Assembly: GCA_963707465.1 (NCBI GenBank)
Contig: CAVPQK010000024.1
Location: forward strand, 1 to 64,000
Length of the DNA: 64,000 bases
Reading direction: 5' to 3'
Source: Bog-159 sp963707465
GTDB lineage: Bacteria > Acidobacteriota > Terriglobia > Bryobacterales > Bryobacteraceae
Shown here piece after piece: positions 24,909-33,128 of the stretch. The notes under the pieces are model-generated. The model saw only the letters and a list, made by a program, of their open reading frames with translations. It ran no database searches and was not told where the DNA came from. The position numbers and the translations under genes are program-made. How positions within the stretch are numbered: position 1 is the stretch's first letter; each line of letters begins with the position of its first letter.

Positions 24909-25337
24909 TTGGCGAATCCCAGTCTGCATGAGCAATTCGACCGGATCGAGGAGCGGAACCTGTCCAGCCGGCCGGCCGGGATCGGGATAGCCTGTACGTT
25001 TGCGATGGTGGCCTGCGCGCCCTTGTTGAGGCACGGACGAGTGCGCTGGTGGGCGCTGGCCGTCTCCGGCGGCATGCTGCTGGTTTCGCTGCTGTGGCCG
25101 GGCCTGCTTCAGCCGGTCGCCTGGCTGGGCCGGAAGCTGGCGGATATCCTGGGCCGGATCGTCGGGTTTCTCTCGCTGGCGCTGCTGTTCTATCTGGCGA
25201 TCACGCCGTTCGGCCTGGTGCGGCGCATTTTCGTGCGCGATCCGCTGCGGTGCCGCGTCGACAAAACGGCGAAAAGCTACTGGGTGGAGCGTCAACCGCC
25301 GGGGCCGTCCCCAGAGAGCATGGCCCATCAGTTTTAG
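24909..25337 (+). CDS. SxtJ-like small membrane protein
   Basis: TTG at 24909 gives 142 residues with three or four hydrophobic segments (IGIACTFAMVACAPLL, WWALAVSGGMLLVSLLWPGL, RIVGFLSLALLFYLAITPFG) and the conserved C-terminal part VRRIFVRDPLRC..DKTAKSYWVER. SxtJ family proteins occur immediately before DUF5989 and a NodU-type carbamoyltransferase, as here; the name comes from the saxitoxin cluster but most loci are unrelated to toxin. The role is unknown, presumably a membrane partner of the carbamoyltransferase. Confidence 0.8.
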   Translation: MANPSLHEQFDRIEERNLSSRPAGIGIACTFAMVACAPLLRHGRVRWWALAVSGGMLLVSLLWPGLLQPVAWLGRKLADILGRIVGFLSLALLFYLAITPFGLVRRIFVRDPLRCRVDKTAKSYWVERQPPGPSPESMAHQF

Positions 25338-25346
25338 GAGGAAGAG

Positions 25347-25496
25347 ATGTCGTTTGCCCGCGAGTTCTGGGCATTCCTGCGAATCCGGAAGAAGTTCTGG
25401 CTGCTGCCGATTATCGTGATCGTGCTGGTGTTCGGCGCACTGCTGGCGCTGGCCCAGAGTTCCGCTATCGCGCCCTTCATCTACACCTTGTTCTGA
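25347..25496 (+). CDS. DUF5989 small membrane protein
   Basis: A 49-residue protein behind a perfect AGGAGG (25336-25341). The sequence is MSFAREFWAFLRIRKKFWLL, then a single transmembrane stretch (PIIVIVLVFGALLALAQSS), then AIAPFIYTLF. This is the tiny protein family typically found between sxtJ and a carbamoyltransferase. It is probably a membrane tether or subunit; no biochemical role is established to my knowledge. Confidence 0.85.
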   Translation: MSFAREFWAFLRIRKKFWLLPIIVIVLVFGALLALAQSSAIAPFIYTLF

Positions 25497-25511
25497 AGCA
25501 CACGGCCAGCG

Positions 25512-27350
25512 ATGCGCGTTCTTGGAATTTCGGCGTTCTACCACGACAGTGCGGCCGCGCTGGTGCGCGATGGCGTGATCGTGGCGGCCGCCCAGGAAGA
25601 GCGCTTCTCCCGCCGCAAGCACGATGCCCGCTTCCCGCGTCACGCCGTCGCATACTGCCTGGAGCGCGAAGGCGTGCCGCTCGAGTCCATCGATTACGTC
25701 GTCTTCTACGACAAGCCGTTTCTGAAATTTGAGCGCCTGCTCGAGACCTACCTGGCCTTCGCGCCCCACGGGTTGCGCTCCTTCGCCATGGCCCTCCCGC
25801 TTTGGATCCGCGAGAAGTTGTTCCAAAGGAAGCTGCTGCGGAATGCGCTGCGCGGCTTCGGGCCGGCGTTCGATTTTGAAGGGCGCTTGCTGTTCGCCGA
25901 GCATCATCTCAGCCACGCCGCCAGCGCCTATTATCCATCTCCATTCGCGCCGCACGAGGCCGCCGTGCTCACAATGGATGGCGTAGGCGAATGGGCCACC
26001 ACCTCGGCGGCCCTCGGCTGCGGCAATCGCCTGGAGGTGCTGCGGGAGATCCACTTCCCCCATTCGCTCGGCCTGTTCTATTCGGCCTTCACCTACTATG
26101 CCGGTTTCCGCGTGAACTCGGGCGAGTACAAGCTGATGGGCCTCGCGCCCTACGGAGATCCCAAATACGCCGCGCTGATTCGCGACCGTCTCATCGATAT
26201 CAAGGAAGACGGCTCGTTCCATCTCAACCTGGATTACTTCGATTACTGCACCGGCCTGGCCATGACCAACCGCCGCTTCGACGAGTTGTTCGGCGCCCCG
26301 CGGCGCACGCCCGAGGGCAAACTCACCCAGCACTATGCCGACGTGGCCGCGTCGGCGCAGGCGGTGACGGATGAGATTGTGGTCCGCCTGGCGCGGTCGC
26401 TGGCAGCCGCGACGGGAGCCGAGGCATTGTGCATGGCGGGCGGCGTGGCCCTCAACTGCGTGGCCAACGCCAAAGTCCTGCGCGACGGAGCCTTCCGGCG
26501 CCTCTGGATTCAGCCCGCGGCCGGCGATGCCGGCGGTGCGTTGGGTGCCGCGCTAGCCGGCTATCACCAGGTAGGACAGGCCGGGTGGCCTGTCCAGAGG
26601 CTTGACGCTATGCAAGGCGCGCTACTCGGCCCCGACTTCACCCAGCCGGAAATCGAACAGCGTCTGCGCGCCGCCGGCGCGCGCTTCACGGCATTGTCGG
26701 ACGGAGCGCTCCTGGACTCCTGCGCCGAGGCCCTTGACCGCCAGCAAGTGCTGGGATGGTTTCAAGGCCGCATGGAGTTCGGCCCGCGCGCTCTCGGCAG
26801 CCGCTCCATCCTGGCCGACCCGCGCCAAGCCTCCATGCAATCCGAGCTCAACCTGAAGGTCAAATTCCGCGAGTCCTTCCGCCCCTTCGCGCCCGCCGTG
26901 CTCCGCGAAGACGTCGGCGACTGGTTCGATTTCGATGGCGACAGCCCCTACATGCTGCTGGTGGCCGAAATAGCGGAGCGCAGGCGCCGCCCGCTGACCG
27001 CGGACGAGCGAGCGCTCAAAGGCTTCGACGCGCTATGCGCCATGCGCTCCGAACTGCCGGCCGTAACCCACGTCGACTATTCCGCGCGCCTCCAAACCGT
27101 CGATCGCGAAACCAACCCGCGCTTCCACGCCCTGCTCTCGCGCTTCAAGCAGCGCACCGGTTGCCCGGTGCTGGTCAACACCAGCTTCAACGTGCGCGGC
27201 GAGCCAATAGTATGTACGCCGGAAGACGCGTTTCGTTGTTTCATGGGCACCCGCATCGATTGGCTGGCGATCGGCAACTGCCTGCTGCGGAAGGAGGAGC
27301 AGGACGGCTCGCTTCGGGGCGATTACGCGTCCACCTTCGCGCCCGACTGA
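25512..27350 (+). CDS. NodU/CmcH-type carbamoyltransferase
   Basis: A 612-residue enzyme that transfers a carbamoyl group from carbamoyl phosphate (via carbamoyl-adenylate) to a hydroxyl of a sugar or other acceptor. The N-terminal ASKHA-like domain has LGISAFYHDSAAALV, QEERFSRRKHDARFP and the metal-binding EHHLSHAASAYY. MDGVGEWATTS and GGVALNCVANAK follow. The C-terminal YrdC-like domain has GRMEFGPRALGSRSILADPR and CPVLVNTSFNVRGEPIV. About 14 residues (VGQAGWPVQRLDAM) before AL LGPDFTQPEIE are encoded by an in-frame hairpin element. The acceptor is unknown. Confidence 0.93.
   Translation: MRVLGISAFYHDSAAALVRDGVIVAAAQEERFSRRKHDARFPRHAVAYCLEREGVPLESIDYVVFYDKPFLKFERLLETYLAFAPHGLRSFAMALPLWIREKLFQRKLLRNALRGFGPAFDFEGRLLFAEHHLSHAASAYYPSPFAPHEAAVLTMDGVGEWATTSAALGCGNRLEVLREIHFPHSLGLFYSAFTYYAGFRVNSGEYKLMGLAPYGDPKYAALIRDRLIDIKEDGSFHLNLDYFDYCTGLAMTNRRFDELFGAPRRTPEGKLTQHYADVAASAQAVTDEIVVRLARSLAAATGAEALCMAGGVALNCVANAKVLRDGAFRRLWIQPAAGDAGGALGAALAGYHQVGQAGWPVQRLDAMQGALLGPDFTQPEIEQRLRAAGARFTALSDGALLDSCAEALDRQQVLGWFQGRMEFGPRALGSRSILADPRQASMQSELNLKVKFRESFRPFAPAVLREDVGDWFDFDGDSPYMLLVAEIAERRRRPLTADERALKGFDALCAMRSELPAVTHVDYSARLQTVDRETNPRFHALLSRFKQRTGCPVLVNTSFNVRGEPIVCTPEDAFRCFMGTRIDWLAIGNCLLRKEEQDGSLRGDYASTFAPD
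26574..26595. repeat. Hairpin element inserted in frame in the carbamoyltransferase
   Basis: GGACAGGCC gggt GGCCTGTCC is a perfect nine-base stem inside the coding region, at a surface linker between the two domains. The encoded peptide keeps the frame. Confidence 0.65.
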
Positions 27351-27357
27351 GCGGCCA

Positions 27358-28692
27358 CTAGACCAGCTTCACCGGCACAGCCTCCGACACCGCACCCCGC
27401 AATCCCACAGCCACCGCATACTCGCACGGCTGCGTGCCCGAAGGCAGCATGGCGTTGATCTGCCGCAATCCCTGCGCGTCTGGCTGCGACACGAACACGG
27501 CCGGCAGATCCTCGCCATCCAGCCAAACCGTGATCTCGCTCATCGCGGCATCGTCCGGCAATCCCGAAACCCACAGCGAGATGCAGCTATCGATCCCTGT
27601 ATGGACGATGTTGCGCTCCCACGTCTTGCCATCCGTCACGATAGCGATTTGGATACCGCAGTCGGCGGTAGATGCGGGGTGCTCGGAGGCGGAAAGGTCG
27701 ACGGCGATGCGCACCGCGTTTCCCCAAGCGCTAGCCGCGGTGCGCAGCGTAACCGGCCAACGGCCAGGCTCCAGGCCGGGCGGCAATTTGCAGTTCACCT
27801 GCCAGCACTCGCCGCCCACGTGCTTCACCAGCACCGGATGCGAGCCATAAGGTCCGATACGCGGGCACACATCCGCCGCGGTCAGCTCCGCGCGCGGGCT
27901 ATTGAACCAGATCGCCACGTAATCGTCATTCGCGCTGCCGAAGACCCGGTCCCGCGTCGCCGCGTTCTCGACCGCCGTCACATAAGGCGCGGCCTCCCGC
28001 GGGTTCTCGACTTCCGGCCAATGCCGGTAGCAGGTTACGTGCGCGCGATGGTCCAGCACGCTCTCCAGTTGCACCCGCGCGAATCCGGCCGAGCGGCACA
28101 TCGCCAACAGGCACGCCGTATTCGGCCCCACCCAGTTGTCGAACTGGCCGCACAGCTCGGTCGATTCGTAGAATTCCATGACCGGCTTGGCCGCCGGATC
28201 CGCGCCGTCGTCTGTGACGTATGACTCGACGCACACCATGTCCGTCGCCAGTTCGCACACTTTCTCCAGCGCCAGCATGGGATGCTTCAAATGGTACAGC
28301 ACACCCAGGAACATCACGATATCGAAGCGCCCGATCTCCGAGGACGAGAGCCGGCAAACGTCGCCGATGCGGTATTCGGCCCCCGATCCCAGCAGATCCC
28401 GCGCGATGCGGAAGCGCTCGATGGGTGTGGAATCCACCGCCATTACCTGCGCGCCGCGGCGCTCCAATTCGAAGGTGAACCAGCCATCCCACGCGCCGAT
28501 GTCCAGCGCGCGCTTGCCGCGCAGATCGGCCGGCAGTGGAAACTGCGCCAGCCGCTGCCGCAACACATCCAGGCTTTGAAAGCCGGGAATCATCTGCCCA
28601 TCGGGCAGTTCCAGGCTGTGATACCAGCCCAGGCGCGCGAGTTGTTCGAGCTTCTCCCGGTTCGGATCGGATGCGGATGGGTTAGGGTCCAC
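27358..28692 (-). CDS. DUF1698-type SAM methyltransferase with C-terminal beta domain
   Basis: GTG at 28692 starts a 444-residue protein. The N-terminal domain (~1-250) is a class I methyltransferase of the CmoB/DUF1698 kind: motif I RALDIGAWDGWFTFELE, acidic loop AQVMAVDSTPIERF, and FDIVMFLGVLYHLKHPMLAL. C-terminal ~190 residues look like two beta-sandwich repeats (CWQVNCKLPPGLEPGRWPVT; INAMLPSGTQPCEYAVAVGL). Such hybrids act on small molecules or sugars rather than tRNA, by inference. A TATAAT ends six bases before the GTG, predicting a leaderless mRNA. It is convergent with the carbamoyltransferase. Confidence 0.8.
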   Translation of the reverse strand: MDPNPSASDPNREKLEQLARLGWYHSLELPDGQMIPGFQSLDVLRQRLAQFPLPADLRGKRALDIGAWDGWFTFELERRGAQVMAVDSTPIERFRIARDLLGSGAEYRIGDVCRLSSSEIGRFDIVMFLGVLYHLKHPMLALEKVCELATDMVCVESYVTDDGADPAAKPVMEFYESTELCGQFDNWVGPNTACLLAMCRSAGFARVQLESVLDHRAHVTCYRHWPEVENPREAAPYVTAVENAATRDRVFGSANDDYVAIWFNSPRAELTAADVCPRIGPYGSHPVLVKHVGGECWQVNCKLPPGLEPGRWPVTLRTAASAWGNAVRIAVDLSASEHPASTADCGIQIAIVTDGKTWERNIVHTGIDSCISLWVSGLPDDAAMSEITVWLDGEDLPAVFVSQPDAQGLRQINAMLPSGTQPCEYAVAVGLRGAVSEAVPVKLV

Positions 28693-28698
28693 CGAGCT

Positions 28699-28704
28699 AT
28701 TATA
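28699..28704 (-). promoter_or_regulatory. -10 box (TATAAT) for the methyltransferase
   Basis: A perfect TATAAT on the minus strand, then six bases, then the GTG start. Leaderless transcription is predicted. Confidence 0.6.
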
Positions 28705-28711
28705 GGTGGCG

Positions 28712-29392
28712 TCAATCGAGCGCCGCGTACCCCACGTCTCCCCACCGAATCAGCCGGGGTTCGTCCTCCGACCACCAGACCATCACTCGGCCGTGCAGCG
28801 ACTCGTCGGTGGCCAGCCGCACCACCGCGTCCGCCACCTGGCTCAGTTCCAATAACCGCGACGGCGCGCCGCGCTGTTTGCGCTCGTCGGCCGTCAGCGG
28901 ATCCCAGTAAGCGCGCACCTGTGCGGATGCGATCCAACCGGGCGCCAGGCAATTTACGCGGATGTTCTCCTTCTCGCCCAGCCAGCCCAGCGTGGTCGTC
29001 AGCCGCAGCACGCCAGCCTTCGCCGCATCATATGCCGGGGCAGGGAACTGGCGCCCGTGCCGCAGCGCAGATATCGAGCTGATGTTCACGATCGCGCCGC
29101 CGCCGGTGCGCCGCATCGCGTCGATGGCGGCGCGAATGCCGTACATGGTTCCCAGAAAGTCGCGCCGAGGCGCTGCTTACCAGCACGGCCAGCCCGCCAA
29201 AGGTCTCTTCCGCAAAGTCGATCAGATTGCGGACTTGGTCGGCAGCGCGGACATCCGCCGCGCAAAACGCAGCCCGTCCGCCGGCAATCTCGATCTGGCG
29301 GACGGTCTCCCTCGCGCCGTCCTCGTTGATATCCGTGACCACGACCGCGGCTCCATCGTTCGCGAACGGGCGTGCAATCGCCTGACCTCCAT
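28712..29392 (-). pseudogene. Decayed short-chain dehydrogenase/reductase
   Basis: Two frames together cover an SDR. The first (to ~29165) has QAIARPFANDGAAVVVTDIN and DFAEETFGGLAVLVSSA. The second (from ~29165 down) has RRDFLGTMYGIRAAIDAM, GGGAIVNISSISALRHGRQF with active-site YDAAKAGVL and NIRVNCLAPGWI. The Rossmann glycine motif at the N-terminus is missing, with only YGGQAIA left. About 25 residues normally found between the NNAG-like and NxxGT-like positions are gone, and the frame shifts at that point. Three independent lesions make this a genuine pseudogene rather than a sequencing error. Confidence 0.75.
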
Positions 29393-29431
29393 AAACCCAG
29401 TATGCGATTTCGCCGCGGCTCCGAAATCCCC

Positions 29432-29437
29432 TAAACT
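29432..29437 (+). promoter_or_regulatory. -10 box (TAAACT) for the HIT gene
   Basis: TAAACT followed by six bases and the ATG of the HIT-family gene. It is one of the leaderless-type arrangements. Confidence 0.45.
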
Positions 29438-29443
29438 GGGCGG

Positions 29444-29881
29444 ATGGAGCCAGGCTGTCTGTTTTGCCGCATCGTGGCCGGCGACGTTGCGGCAGCCACT
29501 GTCTTCGAGGACGATCTGTCTCTCGCCTTTCTGGACCACCGCCCCCTGTTTCCCGGCCATTGCCTCCTGATCCCAAAAGCGCATTATGAAACGCTCGCGG
29601 ACCTGCCGGAGGATCTCATCGGTCCGCTGTTCTCTAACGCCAGATTGCTCGCGGTCGCCGTGGAACAGGCCATGCAAAGCGATGGCTCGTTCGTCGCCAT
29701 CAACAACCGCGTCAGTCAGAGCGTCGCGCATCTTCACATTCACGTGGTGCCGCGCCGCAAGAAGGACGGGCTGCGCGGCTTCTTCTGGCCGCGTCAGAAG
29801 TACGAGAGCGCGGCCGAAATGGAGCGTGTGCGCGATACCCTGCGCGCCGCCATCGTCCGCATCCGGTCCGCGCCACGTTAG
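29444..29881 (+). CDS. HIT-family nucleotide hydrolase
   Basis: The 145-residue histidine-triad protein begins CLFCRIVAGD with a zinc-type CxxC, contains FLDHRPLFPGHCLLIPKAHY and ends with the triad HLHIHVVPR. HIT proteins hydrolyse nucleoside phosphoramidates or dinucleoside polyphosphates. A 10-residue insertion after the triad (KKDGLRGFFWPRQKY) is typical of the bacterial HinT-like branch. Its stop TAG is part of the -10-like TAGAAT of the next gene. Confidence 0.92.
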   Translation: MEPGCLFCRIVAGDVAAATVFEDDLSLAFLDHRPLFPGHCLLIPKAHYETLADLPEDLIGPLFSNARLLAVAVEQAMQSDGSFVAINNRVSQSVAHLHIHVVPRRKKDGLRGFFWPRQKYESAAEMERVRDTLRAAIVRIRSAPR

Positions 29882-29890
29882 AATCCGATT

Positions 29891-30874
29891 ATGGAATACG
29901 TCAACCTGGGAAAAGCCGGCGTGAAGGTATCGCGCATCTGCCTGGGCGTCATGACCTATGGGTCGAAGAAGTGGCGCGAATGGGTGCTCGAAGAGGAAGA
30001 AGGCCGCCCGTTCATCCGCCGCGCGCTGGAACTCGGCATCAATTTCTTCGACACCGCGGATATGTATTCCGATGGCGTGAGCGAAGAGATCCTGGGCCGC
30101 GCGCTTAAGGACTTCGGCGGGTCGCGCGACCGGGTGGTCATCGCCACCAAAGTTTTCAACCCCATGGGCGACGATCCCAACCAGCGCGGCCTTTCGCGCA
30201 AGCATATCCGGCACGCCATCGACGACAGCTTGCGCCGTCTGGGAACCGACTACGTGGACCTCTACCAGATTCATCGCCTGGATTATGCCACGCCCATGGA
30301 AGAGACGCTGGAAGCCTTGGACGACGTCGTGAAAGAGGGCAAGGCGCTGTATATCGGCGCGTCTTCGATGTTCGCGTGGCAGTTCGCCAAAATGCTTTAC
30401 AAGGCCGATGAAATGGGCCTCACGCGGTTCGTCAGCATGCAGAATCACTACAACCTGGTCTATCGCGAAGAGGAACGCGAAATGATTCCGCTCTGCCGCG
30501 CGGAGGGCATTGGCGTGATTCCGTGGAGTCCGCTGGCGCGCGGGTTTCTGGCGGGAAACCGGCGCAAGGAAGATTTCGGCGAAACCGTGCGCTCCAAAAC
30601 CGACCCCTTCGCCCACGGCTTGTACTACCAGCCGGCGGATTTCGCCGTGGTGGACCGCGTCGGCGAAATCGCCCGCGGCCGCGGCGTGCCGAATGCCCAG
30701 GTGGCGCTGGCCTGGATCCTGCAGCAGCCAGGCGTGACCGCGCCCATCGTGGGCGCCAGCAAGATGCAGCATCTGGAGGATGCCGTGGCCGCCCTCAGCC
30801 TGAAGCTCGACGAGCGCGAGTTGCAGGCGCTGGCCGAGCCGTACCAGCCGCACAAGGTGCTGGGGCACTCGTAG
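29891..30874 (+). CDS. Aldo/keto reductase
   Basis: A 327-residue NADPH-dependent TIM-barrel oxidoreductase of the YajO/voltage-channel-beta-like branch. It has GINFFDTADMYSDGVSEEIL (catalytic Asp and Tyr), VVIATKVFNP (catalytic Lys), YVDLYQIHRLD (catalytic His) and the cofactor region WSPLARGFLAGN and PIVGASKMQHLEDA. The start ATG follows TAGAAT by six bases and the HIT gene by nine, so both read-through and a private leaderless promoter are possible. Confidence 0.93.
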   Translation: MEYVNLGKAGVKVSRICLGVMTYGSKKWREWVLEEEEGRPFIRRALELGINFFDTADMYSDGVSEEILGRALKDFGGSRDRVVIATKVFNPMGDDPNQRGLSRKHIRHAIDDSLRRLGTDYVDLYQIHRLDYATPMEETLEALDDVVKEGKALYIGASSMFAWQFAKMLYKADEMGLTRFVSMQNHYNLVYREEEREMIPLCRAEGIGVIPWSPLARGFLAGNRRKEDFGETVRSKTDPFAHGLYYQPADFAVVDRVGEIARGRGVPNAQVALAWILQQPGVTAPIVGASKMQHLEDAVAALSLKLDERELQALAEPYQPHKVLGHS

Positions 30875-30880
30875 CGGGCG

Positions 30881-30886
30881 TATACT
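30881..30886 (+). promoter_or_regulatory. -10 box (TATACT) of first Uma2 gene
   Basis: GCGTATACTGAAGCTATGGCGG is shared with the second Uma2 gene (TATACT at 31474-31479), with the ATG six bases downstream in both. The block is conserved together with the coding start, which supports it as a functional unit. Confidence 0.6.
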
Positions 30887-30892
30887 GAAGCT

Positions 30893-31450
30893 ATGGCGGT
30901 TGCACCGACAATCACGCTCGTCACGCCCGATGAGTATCTCAATTCCGGTTATCGTCCCGACGTGGAATATGTTGATGGCGTGCTGGTGGAGCACGGCTTG
31001 CCTACGATCGCACATGGCTTCCTGCAGCTCATCCTCTGCGTCTACCTGGATGCCTTGCGAACGCAGTTCGGATTTGAGCCACTCCCCGAAGTCCGCACAC
31101 AAATTATAGAAGGCGCGCGCTACCGCATACCTGACGTGATGCTCTGTCCCGTCCCCGTTCCGGCGGGTAAAGTCGTAACGTCTGTCCCCTGGGCGGTCAT
31201 CGAGATCCTCTCGCCGGAAGACACGTTCTCGGACTTGGTTGCTCGTTTTCGAGACTACACGAAAATAGGCGTCCGTCACCTGGTGCTACTCGATCCCGAT
31301 GATCTCGTCGCCTATCGCTTCGAGAACGGAGCCTTGGCTCAAACGCGGTTCACCTCACTCGGGTTGCCGACTGGCGACCTGCCATTCGATAGCGAAGAGT
31401 TGTTTCAGCGGCTTGCCGCGCGACTCAACCGAGGCGCGACGCTGGCATAG
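30893..31450 (+). CDS. Uma2-family (DUF820) putative endonuclease, copy 1
   Basis: The 185-residue protein has the PD-(D/E)xK-like Uma2 pattern: TPDEYLNSGYRPDVEYVDGV, TQIIEGARYRIPDVMLCP (Asp of the core), WAVIEILSPEDTFSDL (Glu-Ile-Leu-Ser) and YTKIGVRHLVLLDPDD. Uma2 genes are very abundant in cyanobacteria and some Acidobacteria. The nuclease role is inferred from fold and the biological role is unknown. It is a tandem paralogue of the next gene, with about 60 percent identity by eye. Confidence 0.88.
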   Translation: MAVAPTITLVTPDEYLNSGYRPDVEYVDGVLVEHGLPTIAHGFLQLILCVYLDALRTQFGFEPLPEVRTQIIEGARYRIPDVMLCPVPVPAGKVVTSVPWAVIEILSPEDTFSDLVARFRDYTKIGVRHLVLLDPDDLVAYRFENGALAQTRFTSLGLPTGDLPFDSEELFQRLAARLNRGATLA

Positions 31451-31485
31451 GCTAGCCCGCACTCGTAGAAGCGTATACTGAAGCT

Positions 31486-32046
31486 ATGGCGGTCGCACCA
31501 ACACCCCCGCTCGTCTCGGCGGAAGAGTATCTCAATTCCGGCTACCATCCCGACCGGGAGTACGTTGATGGCGTTCTAGTGGAGCGAAGCGTGCCCACGA
31601 TTGCACACGGTCTCTTGCAGGCTATCCTCAGCGAGCATTTTCGCAGGTATCGCAAGCAGTTCCGATTTGCGGCGCTTTCGGAGACGCGCACTCAGATCGT
31701 CGAACGGGCGCGCTATCGCATCCCGGATCTGATGCTATTTCCCATACCTCTTCCGGCGGGCAAGATCGTAGACGCGACACCCTGGGCAGTCATCGAAATC
31801 CTGTCGCCTGACGACAGATTGTCCGATCAACTCGCCCGCTTTCGCGACTTCAAACGAATCGGCGTCCCCCACATGGTGCTGCTCGATCCGGAGGATCTCG
31901 TCGCCTATCGCGTCGACGAGAATGGCTCGCTGATCGAGACGCGGTTCACTTCCCTGGACCTGCCAACCGGCGACCTGCCCTTCGACACAGAAGCCCTGTT
32001 CCGCCAACTCGTGGAAGAACGCAACGAAGGCGCCACGCTATCATAG
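31486..32046 (+). CDS. Uma2-family (DUF820) putative endonuclease, copy 2
   Basis: The 186-residue tandem paralogue has SAEEYLNSGYHPDREYVDGV, TQIVERARYRIPDLMLFP, WAVIEILSPDDRLSDQ and FKRIGVPHMVLLDPED. All active-site positions are retained in both copies. It carries its own copy of the conserved TATACT-to-ATG block, so it is probably transcribed independently. hemW starts five bases after its stop. Confidence 0.88.
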   Translation: MAVAPTPPLVSAEEYLNSGYHPDREYVDGVLVERSVPTIAHGLLQAILSEHFRRYRKQFRFAALSETRTQIVERARYRIPDLMLFPIPLPAGKIVDATPWAVIEILSPDDRLSDQLARFRDFKRIGVPHMVLLDPEDLVAYRVDENGSLIETRFTSLDLPTGDLPFDTEALFRQLVEERNEGATLS

Positions 32047-32051
32047 GGTAG

Positions 32052-33128
32052 GTGCCGGGCGTCTACGTTTCCTATCCCTTCTGCGCGCAGAAGTGTACCT
32101 ATTGCAATTTCGCCTCGGGTGTATTTCCAACCGGAACGGAACCGCGTTACCTGGATGCGTTGCGCGCCGAAATCGCGCGGCACACCTGGGACTGGCGGCC
32201 GGAGACGGTGTATCTGGGTGGCGGCACACCCAGCGCGATGGAACCCGCGGCGCTGGCATCCGCGCTGGCGCTCATCCCTGGGCGCCCCTGGCTGGAGGCG
32301 ACCCTCGAAACCGCGCCCGGTACCGTCACGCTCGAACGCGCGCGCGCCTGGGCGCAAGCTGGCATCGACCGTGTCAGCCTGGGCGTGCAATCATTCGTGC
32401 AGCCGGAGCTCGCGCGCACGGGGCGCAAGCACACCGCGCAGATCGTCGCCGCGGAAATTGGCATGCTGCGCGCGGCGGGTATCTCGAAGATCAATATCGA
32501 CCTGATCGCCGGCCTCTCCGGCCAGACCGAAGCAAGCTGGCGCGAATCCCTCGATTGGATCGCCCGCCTGGCGCCCGATCACGCTTCGGTCTACATGCTG
32601 GAGGTGGATGACGACAGCCGGCTGGGCCGCGAGATCCTGTCCGGCGGAACGCGCTACGGCGCCGCCGATCGGCCTTCCGGCGATCTCACCGCGGACCTCT
32701 ACGAAATGGCCGTCGCGCGCCTCGCCGCGCTGGGACTTGCCCGCTACGAAATTTCCAATTTCGCGCTACCCGGCCACGAATCCCGCCACAATATGAAATA
32801 CTGGTTGCTGGAGCCTTACGCCGGCTTTGGCAGCGATGCCCATTCCTTCGATGGCCGGCTCCGTTGGCAAAACCCCGAATCCGTGAACGAATACCTCGGC
32901 GCCTGGCAACCGGTTAGCGTCGACCGCGATCCGCTGGAGGAGCGCTTCTTCGTGGGCCTGCGTCTGACCCAGGGAATCCGCCCCGAGCCGCGCGAATGGA
33001 AACATTTCGGCGAGCCGATCCGCCGCTTCATCGAGCAGGGCCTGCTCGAAACCGATGGCGACGTGCTACGTCTGACCAACCGCGGCGTAATGTTGTCTAA
33101 CGAAGTCTTTCAGGAGTTCCTGACATGA
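32052..33128 (+). CDS. hemW: Radical SAM heme chaperone HemW
   Basis: The 358-residue protein starts at GTG 32052 (MPGVYVSYPFCAQKCTYCNF) with the radical-SAM CxxxCxxC motif (FCAQKCTYC). GGGTPS, DRVSLGVQSF, INIDLIAGL and YEISNFALPGHESRHN followed by MKYW (the HNxxYW of HemW) distinguish it from HemN, which has an extra N-terminal region. HemW delivers heme to target proteins rather than oxidising coproporphyrinogen. It overlaps the next gene by ATGA. Confidence 0.94.
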   Translation: MPGVYVSYPFCAQKCTYCNFASGVFPTGTEPRYLDALRAEIARHTWDWRPETVYLGGGTPSAMEPAALASALALIPGRPWLEATLETAPGTVTLERARAWAQAGIDRVSLGVQSFVQPELARTGRKHTAQIVAAEIGMLRAAGISKINIDLIAGLSGQTEASWRESLDWIARLAPDHASVYMLEVDDDSRLGREILSGGTRYGAADRPSGDLTADLYEMAVARLAALGLARYEISNFALPGHESRHNMKYWLLEPYAGFGSDAHSFDGRLRWQNPESVNEYLGAWQPVSVDRDPLEERFFVGLRLTQGIRPEPREWKHFGEPIRRFIEQGLLETDGDVLRLTNRGVMLSNEVFQEFLT

